Assembly: GCF_937900395.1 (NCBI RefSeq)
Contig: NZ_CALCDX010000215.1
Coordinates: forward strand, 34,692-98,691
DNA: 64,000 nucleotides
DNA from: an uncultured Caulobacter sp.
Lineage (GTDB): Bacteria > Pseudomonadota > Alphaproteobacteria > Caulobacterales > Caulobacteraceae
Reading direction: 5' to 3'
Part shown: in pieces, positions 6,130-14,231 of the stretch
How positions within the stretch are numbered: the first letter of the stretch is position 1
How the letters are laid out: each line of letters starts with the position of its first letter
The notes under the pieces: generated by a model
What the model was told of the DNA's origin: nothing
Seen by the model: the letters and a program-made list of their open reading frames with translations, nothing else
Databases searched by the model: none
Program-made: the position numbers and the translations under genes

Positions 6130-9100
6130 ATGGCTTACACGACGGATCAGCTGAAGACGGCGTACACCAACGCCAATCTCGGCAAGGGGCCGGACGCAGC
6201 CACGCTGCTCACGCTCGACGCTTTCGCGACCCAATCACAGACGGGTGGGATTTCGGACGCCGTTGCGCTGTCCAAGACCTACGCGCTTGTTAACGGCACG
6301 ACCGCGGTCGCCATCTCGACCTATCAGTTCTTCACCGGCAAGGCCCCGTCGGCCGCCGGTCTGGACTTCCTGGTCGACTCCACGACCAACACCTCGGACC
6401 TGAACGACGCGGCCTACGCCAAGTTCAACCAGGAAAACCGCTTCGTTAACTTCGCGATCAACCTGGCGACCGGCTCCGGTCAAGGCGCGGCTGCGTTCTC
6501 GGCTGCCTACAAGGACGTGTCGATCACTCAGGCCGTCGCCTCGGCCTACGACAAGATCATCGGCAACAGCGCTGCTGCTGCTGCTGGCGTTGATGTCGCC
6601 GCCGCCGTCGCGTACCTGAGCCGCGCTGAAAACGTCAACTACCTGTCGACCTTCATCAAGGCCAACACCGGCCTGACCAGCGCCACCGATGTCGACCTCG
6701 CCGTGAAAGCCGCCATCATCGGTCAGATCCTGTCGATCGCGACCACCACGGGCTTGGGCGGCTATGCCGCTTCGACCGCGAAGATGATCGCGGACCTGGG
6801 TGATGACGGCGTTCTGACGGTCGACTCGGCCGCCGGCAACGACATCTTCGCCAACTATCCTTCGGCGGGCAGCTCGGTCGTCACGCTGACCAACGGCACC
6901 GACATCAAGTCGGGTAACCTGTTCGAGTCCAACCTGGTTTACACACCCGATGGCGGCGACCGTATCAACGCCCTGCAGAACGAAGACGTTCTGACCGGCC
7001 AAGGCGTGAACCCGACGCTCAACGTTGTTCTGGGCAACTCGAACGACAACGGCGCCAACAACGTCACGCCCGTCCTGAACAACATTCAGACGGTCAAGGC
7101 CCAGTTCACCGGCAACACCAACACGCTGGACCTGCGCTCGGCCAACAACATCCAGACCCTGGAAGTTTCGCGCATCACGGCCAACGCCGGCAGCGCCACC
7201 TTCCAGAACATCAGCCAGCCGGCCGCCAACCTGTCGGTGGCCAACACCACCAGCGTCCTGCAGAACGTGACCTTCAACTATGTCACGGGCGTTCTGGACG
7301 GTTCGCGCGCCACGGCTGACGCCGACGCTGGCAAGCTGAACCTGACCAACGCGACGTTGAACACTCTGACGATCGGCAACACCGGGAACACCGAGGGCTT
7401 TGAGGCCCTGGCGCTGACGTCGACGGGCGTGAACAACGTCAAGACGCTGCAGGCCACCGACCTGGAAACCCTGACCGTTTCGGGCACCGGCTCGCTGGCG
7501 ATCGTCAACACGACCGAGACCAACGAAGCGACTACGGTCGCGACGGGCGGCCTGGCCATCGGCGACGGCATCGGCATTCGTGCGGTCGATCTGTCGGCTT
7601 TCAAGGGCACGACCAGCATCGACATCACCAGCGCCATTGGCCTGCGCAATGACCCGCTAAACTCGGGCGCGTCGTTCTATGGCAACGTCAAGGGTGGCGA
7701 AGGCGCCGACACCTTCTGGGTGCGCAGCTCCATCGCGGGCGAAACCACCAAGGCTGATGTGATCAACGGCGGCGACGGCGTCGACACCATCCGCTTCTAC
7801 GGTGGTTCGATTTCGGAAAAGGCGAAGATCAGCAACGTCGAAGCCCTGGAAATCCGCAACAATGGCGGCGCCAACCAAGTGGCTGACCTGGACGCCTTCG
7901 ACGCCGCTCTGACCAGCGTTCTGCTGCGTGACGAGTCGGCTGGTGCCTCGACCTTCAAGCTCGACAGCATCAGCAAGACCCTTGCCGAAAGCGGCAAGAT
8001 CGTCCTGCAGCACGGCATCACCGGCACCAGCGGCCAGACCGTGACGCTGAACCTGAAGGACGGTTCGGGCGCTTCGGACACCGTCGCCATCTCGGTGACC
8101 AACGGTCTGAACACCGACACCACCTTCAACTACACGCTGGAAATCGACGGCGACAACAAGGCTGACGGCACCCAAACGGGCATCGCGGTCGAGAACGTCA
8201 CCATCGCTGACAACGACACCGAGACCAACATCGTCACCTTGACGAAGGCTGCTGAGCACACCGGCACGATCAAGCTCACGGGCGGCACCGCCGACCTGGA
8301 CTTCACCGTGAACTCGACGCTGGTCGCCAAGACGATCGACGCCGAAGCTCAGCTGAGCAATCTGCGCCTGACCGTCGGCGCTGCCGACCAAGCGATCAAG
8401 CTGGGCGCTGGCAACGACATCCTGACCTTCAACGGGCTGGACACCCTGACGGGCGCTGACGTTCTGACCGACGCTGGTGGCGTTGACACGGTGCGCGCCG
8501 CCTTCAGCAAGGACGTGACCGGCACGCCCTCGCTGGCGGGCATCGAGAAGTTCCACATCGTCGCCACCGAGAACACCACCATCGACCTGTCGAAGGCTGG
8601 CACGATCACGGAACTGGCGATCCTGTCGGACAAGGCTGTCGATGGCAGCGGGGACCTGTCGCCCCTGACCGCCGAGCCCTTCGGCATCGTGGCTGGCGTC
8701 GACAAGACCGACATCATCACGCTGAAGAACACGGCCCTCTCGACCCTGAACTTCTTCGGTGACAACGATACCGACGACGTCACCCCGGCCAACCAAAGCC
8801 TGGTTCAAACGTTCAACGGCGTCACGCTGGAGAATAACTCGGTCGAGACCCTGGCGGTCAACATCAACTCGAGCCTGGACCCCGACCTGGGCGCCACCTC
8901 CTATGCCCTGGGCAAGCTGACCGCCCATGGCGTGAAGACCGCCACGATCGCGGTTGGCAACGAAGTGACGGGCGGGGCTGCGACCACGGTCGACAACGTG
9001 TTCGCCAAGAACCTGGAGTCGCTGAAGGTCACCGCAACCGGCACCGTCAACCTCGGCACCATCGTCGGCAGCGCGACCAACAACAGCCTGAAGGTGCTTG

Positions 9101-10389
9101 ACGCCTCGAACGTTGTGGGTGGTTTCACCGCCAACACGATCGCCCTGGGCGACAACGCCGTCGTCAACCTGTCGACGACCGGCGCCAACACGTTCAGCGG
9201 CCTGGGTTCGTCGGGCAAGGGTGTCACCATCAACGGCGGCGCCAAGATCGACACTATCACCGGCACGGCTCAGAGCGACACGATCAACACGGGCGCTGGT
9301 AACGACGTCGTCGCCGCCGACCGTGGCGACAACGTTCTGTCGCTGGGCGCTGGCGATGACACCGCCTCGGCCAAGGACGGCAACGACACCTACTCGGTCG
9401 GCACCGGCTGGGACAAGGTTTCGGACAACGTCGGCACCGGCCTGGACGGCTCGAAGGCGACCAACGCGGTCACCACGAGCGGTGGCCTGGTCCAAGTGCA
9501 GATCGACGTGGTTGGCGACGGCCTCGGTGGTGGCGACATCGACCAGTACCTGGCCGTCGGCGAAGGTGCGGACCTCAGCCTCAGCTGGACCGGCAACGTC
9601 CTGAACTCGGGCAGCGCGACCCTCAACGGTTCGCTGGCTCAAGTGGTCTCGGCCGGCACGACGATCGCTGGCTCGGCTAACTCCGACTTCGTCGTGGCCA
9701 CCAGCGCTGCGGCCACCTTCACGTTCAACGGCGGCAACGGCGCTGACGTGTTCCTGGGTCAGACCGCTGGCACCGCCTACACCTTCAACGGTGGCGCGGG
9801 TAACGACGGCTTTGTCGGCAACACCGGCGTCGACGACGTGACCGGCGGCGACGGCGCCGACAAGATCGTGCTCAGCCAGAACGGCTCGGTCGATGCGGCC
9901 GCCGACATCGTCCACATCGCGGACGGCGAATCGACCGCTGCGGCCTACGACCAAGTCGTCGGTTTCGGCGCCATCGCCGGCGCTAACGCCGACACGCTGG
10001 ACCTAGCTTCGACGGTGATCGCTGCTAACACCGCCGGCACCAATGGTGTGAACTTCGGCACCGGCGCCACGACCGTGGCCTCGCACGCCATCGTCAACGG
10101 CGTCGTGACCTTCGACAACGTCGACGTCTACGCCGGCGCCGAGACGGTGGGTACGGGCGCTGGCCAGCTGTCGCTGGGCAATGTCCTGTCCTACCTGTCG
10201 ACCGCGCTGAACGGCACCGGCGCGACGGTCGCCTTCGCCTGGGACCGCACCGGTGACGGCGTGACCGCTGACGACAGCACCTTCATCTTCCAAGATGGCG
10301 CTGTTGACACGGTCGTCCAATTGGTCGGCCTGACGGGTGTGGTCGCTCTCGGCACGGCCGCCGGCGCCAACACCATCCTCATCGCCTAG
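6130..10389 (+). CDS. rsaA: RsaA-like S-layer protein with C-terminal RTX repeats
   Basis: A 1419-residue surface-layer protein. The start MAYTTDQLKTAYTNANLGKG and the segment TAVAISTYQFFTGKAPSAAG closely match the lipopolysaccharide-anchoring N-terminal domain of C. crescentus RsaA, whose usual length is 1026. ATG 6130 is chosen from that match; the open frame extends to 6043. The long central part is Thr/Asn/Ala-rich. Glycine-rich calcium-binding RTX motifs (GGxGxD) occur near residues 520-545 and densely at ~1035-1240 (TGAGNDVV, NGGNGADVF, GGDGADKI). RTX S-layer proteins leave by type I secretion through an uncleaved C-terminal signal; no type I secretion genes are in this window. The gene has little cysteine and ends at a strong terminator. 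It may be a second, divergent S-layer paralogue. Confidence 0.9.
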   Translation: MAYTTDQLKTAYTNANLGKGPDAATLLTLDAFATQSQTGGISDAVALSKTYALVNGTTAVAISTYQFFTGKAPSAAGLDFLVDSTTNTSDLNDAAYAKFNQENRFVNFAINLATGSGQGAAAFSAAYKDVSITQAVASAYDKIIGNSAAAAAGVDVAAAVAYLSRAENVNYLSTFIKANTGLTSATDVDLAVKAAIIGQILSIATTTGLGGYAASTAKMIADLGDDGVLTVDSAAGNDIFANYPSAGSSVVTLTNGTDIKSGNLFESNLVYTPDGGDRINALQNEDVLTGQGVNPTLNVVLGNSNDNGANNVTPVLNNIQTVKAQFTGNTNTLDLRSANNIQTLEVSRITANAGSATFQNISQPAANLSVANTTSVLQNVTFNYVTGVLDGSRATADADAGKLNLTNATLNTLTIGNTGNTEGFEALALTSTGVNNVKTLQATDLETLTVSGTGSLAIVNTTETNEATTVATGGLAIGDGIGIRAVDLSAFKGTTSIDITSAIGLRNDPLNSGASFYGNVKGGEGADTFWVRSSIAGETTKADVINGGDGVDTIRFYGGSISEKAKISNVEALEIRNNGGANQVADLDAFDAALTSVLLRDESAGASTFKLDSISKTLAESGKIVLQHGITGTSGQTVTLNLKDGSGASDTVAISVTNGLNTDTTFNYTLEIDGDNKADGTQTGIAVENVTIADNDTETNIVTLTKAAEHTGTIKLTGGTADLDFTVNSTLVAKTIDAEAQLSNLRLTVGAADQAIKLGAGNDILTFNGLDTLTGADVLTDAGGVDTVRAAFSKDVTGTPSLAGIEKFHIVATENTTIDLSKAGTITELAILSDKAVDGSGDLSPLTAEPFGIVAGVDKTDIITLKNTALSTLNFFGDNDTDDVTPANQSLVQTFNGVTLENNSVETLAVNINSSLDPDLGATSYALGKLTAHGVKTATIAVGNEVTGGAATTVDNVFAKNLESLKVTATGTVNLGTIVGSATNNSLKVLDASNVVGGFTANTIALGDNAVVNLSTTGANTFSGLGSSGKGVTINGGAKIDTITGTAQSDTINTGAGNDVVAADRGDNVLSLGAGDDTASAKDGNDTYSVGTGWDKVSDNVGTGLDGSKATNAVTTSGGLVQVQIDVVGDGLGGGDIDQYLAVGEGADLSLSWTGNVLNSGSATLNGSLAQVVSAGTTIAGSANSDFVVATSAAATFTFNGGNGADVFLGQTAGTAYTFNGGAGNDGFVGNTGVDDVTGGDGADKIVLSQNGSVDAAADIVHIADGESTAAAYDQVVGFGAIAGANADTLDLASTVIAANTAGTNGVNFGTGATTVASHAIVNGVVTFDNVDVYAGAETVGTGAGQLSLGNVLSYLSTALNGTGATVAFAWDRTGDGVTADDSTFIFQDGAVDTVVQLVGLTGVVALGTAAGANTILIA

Positions 10390-10413
10390 GTTGACGATGA
10401 GTTGAGGACTAGG

Positions 10414-10442
10414 AAGGGCCCGCCGCATGGCGGGCCCTTTTT
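10414..10442 (+). terminator. Rho-independent terminator after rsaA
   Basis: A perfect 11-bp stem AAGGGCCCGCC (10414-10424), loop GCAT, GGCGGGCCCTT (10429-10439), then a T run. It should end the abundant S-layer transcript and separate it from the methyltransferase gene. Confidence 0.9.
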
Positions 10443-10483
10443 AGGGAAGATGTTCCAATAGGCGTAACGGCAGGCCTTAGACC

Positions 10484-10493
10484 GGGGGGGGGG
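10484..10493 (+). repeat. G10 homopolymer directly before the methyltransferase start
   Basis: Ten consecutive G residues end three bases before the GTG start at 10497, where the Shine-Dalgarno should be. Length changes would alter ribosome-site spacing rather than reading frame. Homopolymer length is also prone to sequencing error. Confidence 0.7.
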
Positions 10494-10496
10494 CAC

Positions 10497-12035
10497 GTGT
10501 CAGTTGAGTGGAGTGAGGGTTACGTCACCGACGTAAATTACACCTTCGGATACTACGGGGAGCTCAATCCGAGCCGGTCGGTTCTTCCGCTGATTGCAAA
10601 CGGATACCAACCGCCGACCTTCCGCGCCGGATGTGAGCTTGGCTTTGGTCAAGGGCTCTCGCTGGCGCTCCACGCCGCGCTGCAGCCGAATATCGATTGG
10701 TGTGGCACAGACTTCAATCCTGCCCACGCCAGTTTCGCCCAGTCGCTGGTGGACACCGCGGAAGGCAAGGCTCGGCTCTACGATGAAGCTTTCGCCGAGT
10801 TCTGCGAACGCCGCGATCTCCCTGATTTTGACTTCATCGGCCTGCACGGCGTCTGGACCTGGATTTCCAATGAAAACCGCAAGGTCTTGGTCGATTTCAT
10901 CCGCCGCAAGCTCAAGCCCGGCGGCGTGCTTTATATCAGCTACAATACGAATCCTGGCTGGGCGGCGAGCGCGCCCCTGCGCCACCTGTTGAAGCGACAC
11001 GCCGACATCATGGGCGTCCCCGGTGAGGGCGCAGCGGCTCGTATCGACGGGGCGATCGACTTCGTCGAGCGGCTCCTGGACGCCAAGCCGGGCTATCTGC
11101 AGGCCAACCCCAGCGTCGCCGAGCGCTTCAAGCGGCTCAAGACACAAGATCGCAGCTATATCGCGCATGAGTACATGAACCGCGACTGGCAGCCGATGAG
11201 CTTTGGCGAGGTTGAGGAGTGGCTCTCAGACGCCAAGCTCAGCTTTGTGTGCTCGGCCCATACCCTTGATCACACGACGGGCATCAACCTGACGCCTGAT
11301 CAGTCGGCTCTCATCCAGACTGTTTCCGATGCGTCTTTGCGCGAAACCGTTCGCGACTACTGCACCAACCAGCAGTTCAGGCGCGACTATTGGATCAAGG
11401 GGCCGCGCAAGCTGTCAGCCTCGGCTCAGGTCGAGGCGTTTAGAGCGTTGCGTGTCGTGCTTGTCACGCCGCGCGCGGACTGGCCGACGACCGCGCCGGG
11501 CGTGCTGGGGCCAGCCGACCTCAATCCTACCGTCTACGGTCCAATCCTCGAATTCCTCGCCGATCACGAGCCTCACGCCATTGCGGAGGTGGTCGATGGG
11601 CTGGCCGAAGGCCTCAACCTGGCCCAGGTCAGCCAGGCCCTGTCGATCCTCCAAGGTCTTGGCGTGGTCCAACCCGCCGCGGAGCCAGAGGTCTGCAAGC
11701 AATCTGCAGCCGCATCGAGGGCTCTGAACAAGACGCTCGCCGCGCGGGCCCTGTCTGAGACGGCGGCGAGCCACCTGACGTCGCCGATCACGGGCGCGGC
11801 GATCAACGCGACCCGCGTGCAACAACTCTTCTGGCTTGCTCACAAGGCGGGTGAAGAGGGCTCCGAGGCCTTGGCCAAGTCCGCATGGCTGGCTCTTCGC
11901 AGCATCAACCAGGTTCTCGTCAAGGACGGCATCGCCCTGCAGACGGAAGACGAGAACCTCGACCAGTTGCGGGATCAGGCGCGCGCCTGGACGGAGAACC
12001 TTCTTCCCGTCTGGACCAAGCTCGCCGTCGTCTAG
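10497..12035 (+). CDS. SAM-dependent methyltransferase with regulatory domain (PKMT-like)
   Basis: A 512-residue class I methyltransferase. The N-terminus SVEWSEGYVTDVNYTFGYYG leads to the SAM-binding motif CELGFGQGLSLAL near residue 45 and a DFIGLHGVWTWI segment at ~115. The middle region fits the methyltransferase regulatory domain, and a long C-terminal helical part follows (to residue 512). This architecture resembles rickettsial protein-lysine methyltransferases that modify a surface protein (OmpB). GTG 10497 is supported by the conserved WxxGYVTDVxYTxGYY start. It follows the S-layer gene after a terminator, so it has its own promoter or depends on readthrough. Methylation of the S-layer protein is my inference. 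Confidence 0.75.
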   Translation: MSVEWSEGYVTDVNYTFGYYGELNPSRSVLPLIANGYQPPTFRAGCELGFGQGLSLALHAALQPNIDWCGTDFNPAHASFAQSLVDTAEGKARLYDEAFAEFCERRDLPDFDFIGLHGVWTWISNENRKVLVDFIRRKLKPGGVLYISYNTNPGWAASAPLRHLLKRHADIMGVPGEGAAARIDGAIDFVERLLDAKPGYLQANPSVAERFKRLKTQDRSYIAHEYMNRDWQPMSFGEVEEWLSDAKLSFVCSAHTLDHTTGINLTPDQSALIQTVSDASLRETVRDYCTNQQFRRDYWIKGPRKLSASAQVEAFRALRVVLVTPRADWPTTAPGVLGPADLNPTVYGPILEFLADHEPHAIAEVVDGLAEGLNLAQVSQALSILQGLGVVQPAAEPEVCKQSAAASRALNKTLAARALSETAASHLTSPITGAAINATRVQQLFWLAHKAGEEGSEALAKSAWLALRSINQVLVKDGIALQTEDENLDQLRDQARAWTENLLPVWTKLAVV

Positions 12036-12280
12036 GGATCGTAGTGGGGCGGCGTCGATCGTCGCCCTACGCCCTCATAGAGAGTGGTCAAGATGATAAA
12101 CTCGCTCTTGGGGATTTTATGTGTGCGGACGCAAGTACTGTTTAAAAATTCGGGTTGCGCTTTGGTCCGTCAAGCAGAAAATGGGTTTAACATTTTTTAT
12201 AATTTGGACCTTTGATTCTCCGCGCAACCTCCAATATGTGAGCCCAGGTTAACGGTACTGAGCAAAAATAGAGTCTTCTC
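12036..12280 (+). promoter_or_regulatory. AT-rich promoter region of the LuxR-type gene
   Basis: No gene is seen. A TATAAT hexamer stands at 12198-12203 in an AT-rich tract, without a clear -35 box. It is the probable promoter area for the gene at 12281. Confidence 0.3.
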
Positions 12281-13405
12281 GTGAGCGACGGGTTATATCT
12301 CCCCTCTCTAGTCTCGTTGTTCTCTGCGGCGGGCTTGGACAAAGTTCAGTGGTTGGAAGCACTTGAGCAACTCGCATTCGTGACAGGCTCCAGCCGGGCA
12401 CAGCTCATCGGCGTAGGAGCGCCACACGGCGTAACCTTCAACTGGGTCACGGGCATATCCCAAGAAATCTTGGAAGAGTTCGAGGCGCTAGACGGCGGTA
12501 ACCCGCTGGTCAATCCCAGGGTTGCGGCGGGTTTGAAGGCGCCGGAGCTCGCAGTCGTGAGCGAGGTCGACTACGACCGTGAGGCGCTGACCATCGACAA
12601 CAGGGCCTATGCCGACTTTGTCGAGAGGGCGGACTATCCGTTCGGATGTCAAACCAACTTGATCGCCAAGTCGGACCTTCTTGTTGGGTTGTCGATCCTT
12701 CGCTCCCGCCAGGAGGGACGCACGACGGCAGTTGAGCGGCAGGTGCTGTCGGCTGTCGCGCCTTATGCTCGAGCGGCCGCAGTGAGCCAGCTGGCGCTTG
12801 AGGGGGAGGCCGAATTGGTTGTCCAGAACGCCCTCGATAAGGTGCGCGCGGCGATCTTCCTGTGCGATCGCATCGGCAAGGTCAGGGGTATGTCGCCGGC
12901 CGCCGAGGCGCTTGTGGGCGCTGGCGGGCCCCTGAGGTTAAACGAGGGGCGTCTTGGCGCGGCAGAGCAGGGTGACGCCGTCCTGCAACGTAGTCTAGCT
13001 CAGGTTGCATCGCAGCCCCACGTGATGCTTGTCCTCCCCGCCGATCGGGATGGGCAGGAGCCGCTGGGCTTGGATATTTTCCGTATGCCGGGATGGGGGT
13101 GGTCGTTGGGCTTTTCCGTTCACAGCCTAATCGTCGTGCGAAGCGCCTCGCATAATTCAGACGAGATAAGCCGGGTGCTCAGCGCACCTCAAGGCGCTGA
13201 GCCACTCACTCAACGAGAGAAGACGTGTCTTCAACTCATTTCGCATGGGATGCGCGTGGGGGCGATTGCTGAGCACCTTGATTTGGCCAGCGTGACTATT
13301 GAGCTCTATCTCAAGAATGCCCGCCGGAAGCTGAACGCCAAGACTTTGCCGGAAGCCGTCGCCAGGGCGATCCTTACGCGTCAGATAAAAGGAGATTACT
13401 TCTAG
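12281..13405 (+). CDS. LuxR-family HTH transcriptional regulator
   Basis: A 374-residue regulator. The N-terminal ~250 residues form a sensor-like domain of no recognised ligand; the C-terminus (about 305-370) is a LuxR HTH: LTQREKTCLQLISHGMRVGA, IAEHLDLASVTIELYLKNAR. Proteins of this build are one-component regulators. It starts with GTG 12281. Its stop codon TAG uses the TA at the left junction of the IS5-family element, so the insertion leaves the protein unchanged but removes its native downstream DNA. Targets are unknown; neighbours include the S-layer methyltransferase candidate. Confidence 0.8.
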   Translation: MSDGLYLPSLVSLFSAAGLDKVQWLEALEQLAFVTGSSRAQLIGVGAPHGVTFNWVTGISQEILEEFEALDGGNPLVNPRVAAGLKAPELAVVSEVDYDREALTIDNRAYADFVERADYPFGCQTNLIAKSDLLVGLSILRSRQEGRTTAVERQVLSAVAPYARAAAVSQLALEGEAELVVQNALDKVRAAIFLCDRIGKVRGMSPAAEALVGAGGPLRLNEGRLGAAEQGDAVLQRSLAQVASQPHVMLVLPADRDGQEPLGLDIFRMPGWGWSLGFSVHSLIVVRSASHNSDEISRVLSAPQGAEPLTQREKTCLQLISHGMRVGAIAEHLDLASVTIELYLKNARRKLNAKTLPEAVARAILTRQIKGDYF

Positions 13406-13414
13406 GCTCAGGAC

Positions 13415-13804
13415 TCATAGCCAGAACAGCACCGTAGCGGCGAGAGCTATGGCGGACAGGAAGACGGTCGGGCAGCGATCGTGGCGAGTGGCGACCCGTC
13501 GCCAGTCCTTCAGCCTGCCGAACATGATTTCGATCCGGTCTCGCCGCTTGTAGCGACGCTTGTCGTAACGGATGGGTTCGGTGCGGGTTTTGCGGCCTGG
13601 GATGCACGGCGTGATGCCCTTGGCCTGCAAGGCGTCCCTGAACCAGTCCGCATCATAGCCCCGATCACCGAGCAGCCACTGCGCCCGTGGAAGGCTGTCC
13701 AGCAGGCCGGCGGCGCCGGTGTAGTCGCTGACCTGACCCGCTGTCATGAACAGGCTGATGGGCCTGCCGTTCGCATCGGTCACGGCGTGGAGCTTGGTGT
13801 TCAT
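13415..13804 (-). CDS. IS5-family transposase, C-terminal frame (OrfB)
   Basis: A 129-residue frame from its first Met; the same frame is open upstream through GWLIARTKGG to the slippery run. It carries the second catalytic Asp in LLGDRGYDADWF and the Glu in RRDRIEIMFGRLKDW, completing the DDE triad begun in OrfA. It is probably translated only as the OrfA-OrfB frameshift product. No inactivating mutation is seen, so the element may still be mobile. Confidence 0.88.
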   Translation of the reverse strand: MNTKLHAVTDANGRPISLFMTAGQVSDYTGAAGLLDSLPRAQWLLGDRGYDADWFRDALQAKGITPCIPGRKTRTEPIRYDKRRYKRRDRIEIMFGRLKDWRRVATRHDRCPTVFLSAIALAATVLFWL

Positions 13805-13824
13805 GCCGCCTTTCGTGCGTGCGA

Positions 13825-14172
13825 TCAGCCACCCAAGGCCCCCCTTTTTGCCCGCAGGCTCGAAGCCGTGCGGTGCGCCTTGAGATAGGTCGCGTCGATC
13901 ACGGCCGTGCGGCGTTCGGTCTGAGCCCCGGACAGGCCCTCTATCATCCGGATGAAGACGCCAGCCTCACTCCATCGCTTCCAGCGGTTGTAGAGGGTCT
14001 TGTGCGGCCCGTAGGCCGCCGGCGCGTCTCGCCAGCGGAGGCCGTTGCGGTTGACGAAGATGATCCCGCTCAACACCCGGCGGTCGTCAACGCGCGGCTT
14101 GCCGTGGCTCTTGGGGAAGAAAGGCTCCAGCCGAGCCATCTGCTCGTCCGTCAGCCAATACAGGTCGCTCAT
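13825..14172 (-). CDS. IS5-family transposase, N-terminal frame (OrfA)
   Basis: A 115-residue frame: MSDLYWLTDEQMARLEPFFP and GLRWRDAPAAYGPHKTLYNR are the DUF4096-type DNA-binding start of IS427-group transposases. The first catalytic Asp lies in VIDATYLKAHRT. The frame ends soon after an AAAAAGGGGGG run (reverse strand, ~13843-13853). Frameshifting at that slippery run would fuse it to OrfB and give an active DDE transposase. Confidence 0.88.
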   Translation of the reverse strand: MSDLYWLTDEQMARLEPFFPKSHGKPRVDDRRVLSGIIFVNRNGLRWRDAPAAYGPHKTLYNRWKRWSEAGVFIRMIEGLSGAQTERRTAVIDATYLKAHRTASSLRAKRGALGG

Positions 14173-14231
14173 ATCCAGATTCCTCAGGAGCCTGAATCAG
14201 ATCGCACGCCTCACATCAATGGGTCCTGAGC

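Noticed and set aside
7657..9954. 765-codon minus-strand frame opposite the S-layer gene
   Set aside because: Val/Gly/Arg/Asp-rich shadow of the Thr/Asn-rich S-layer codons; no start signal or recognisable domain.
12048..12075. GGGCGGC...GTCGCCC hairpin after the methyltransferase gene as a terminator
   Set aside because: The stem is imperfect and no T run follows, so I did not list it.
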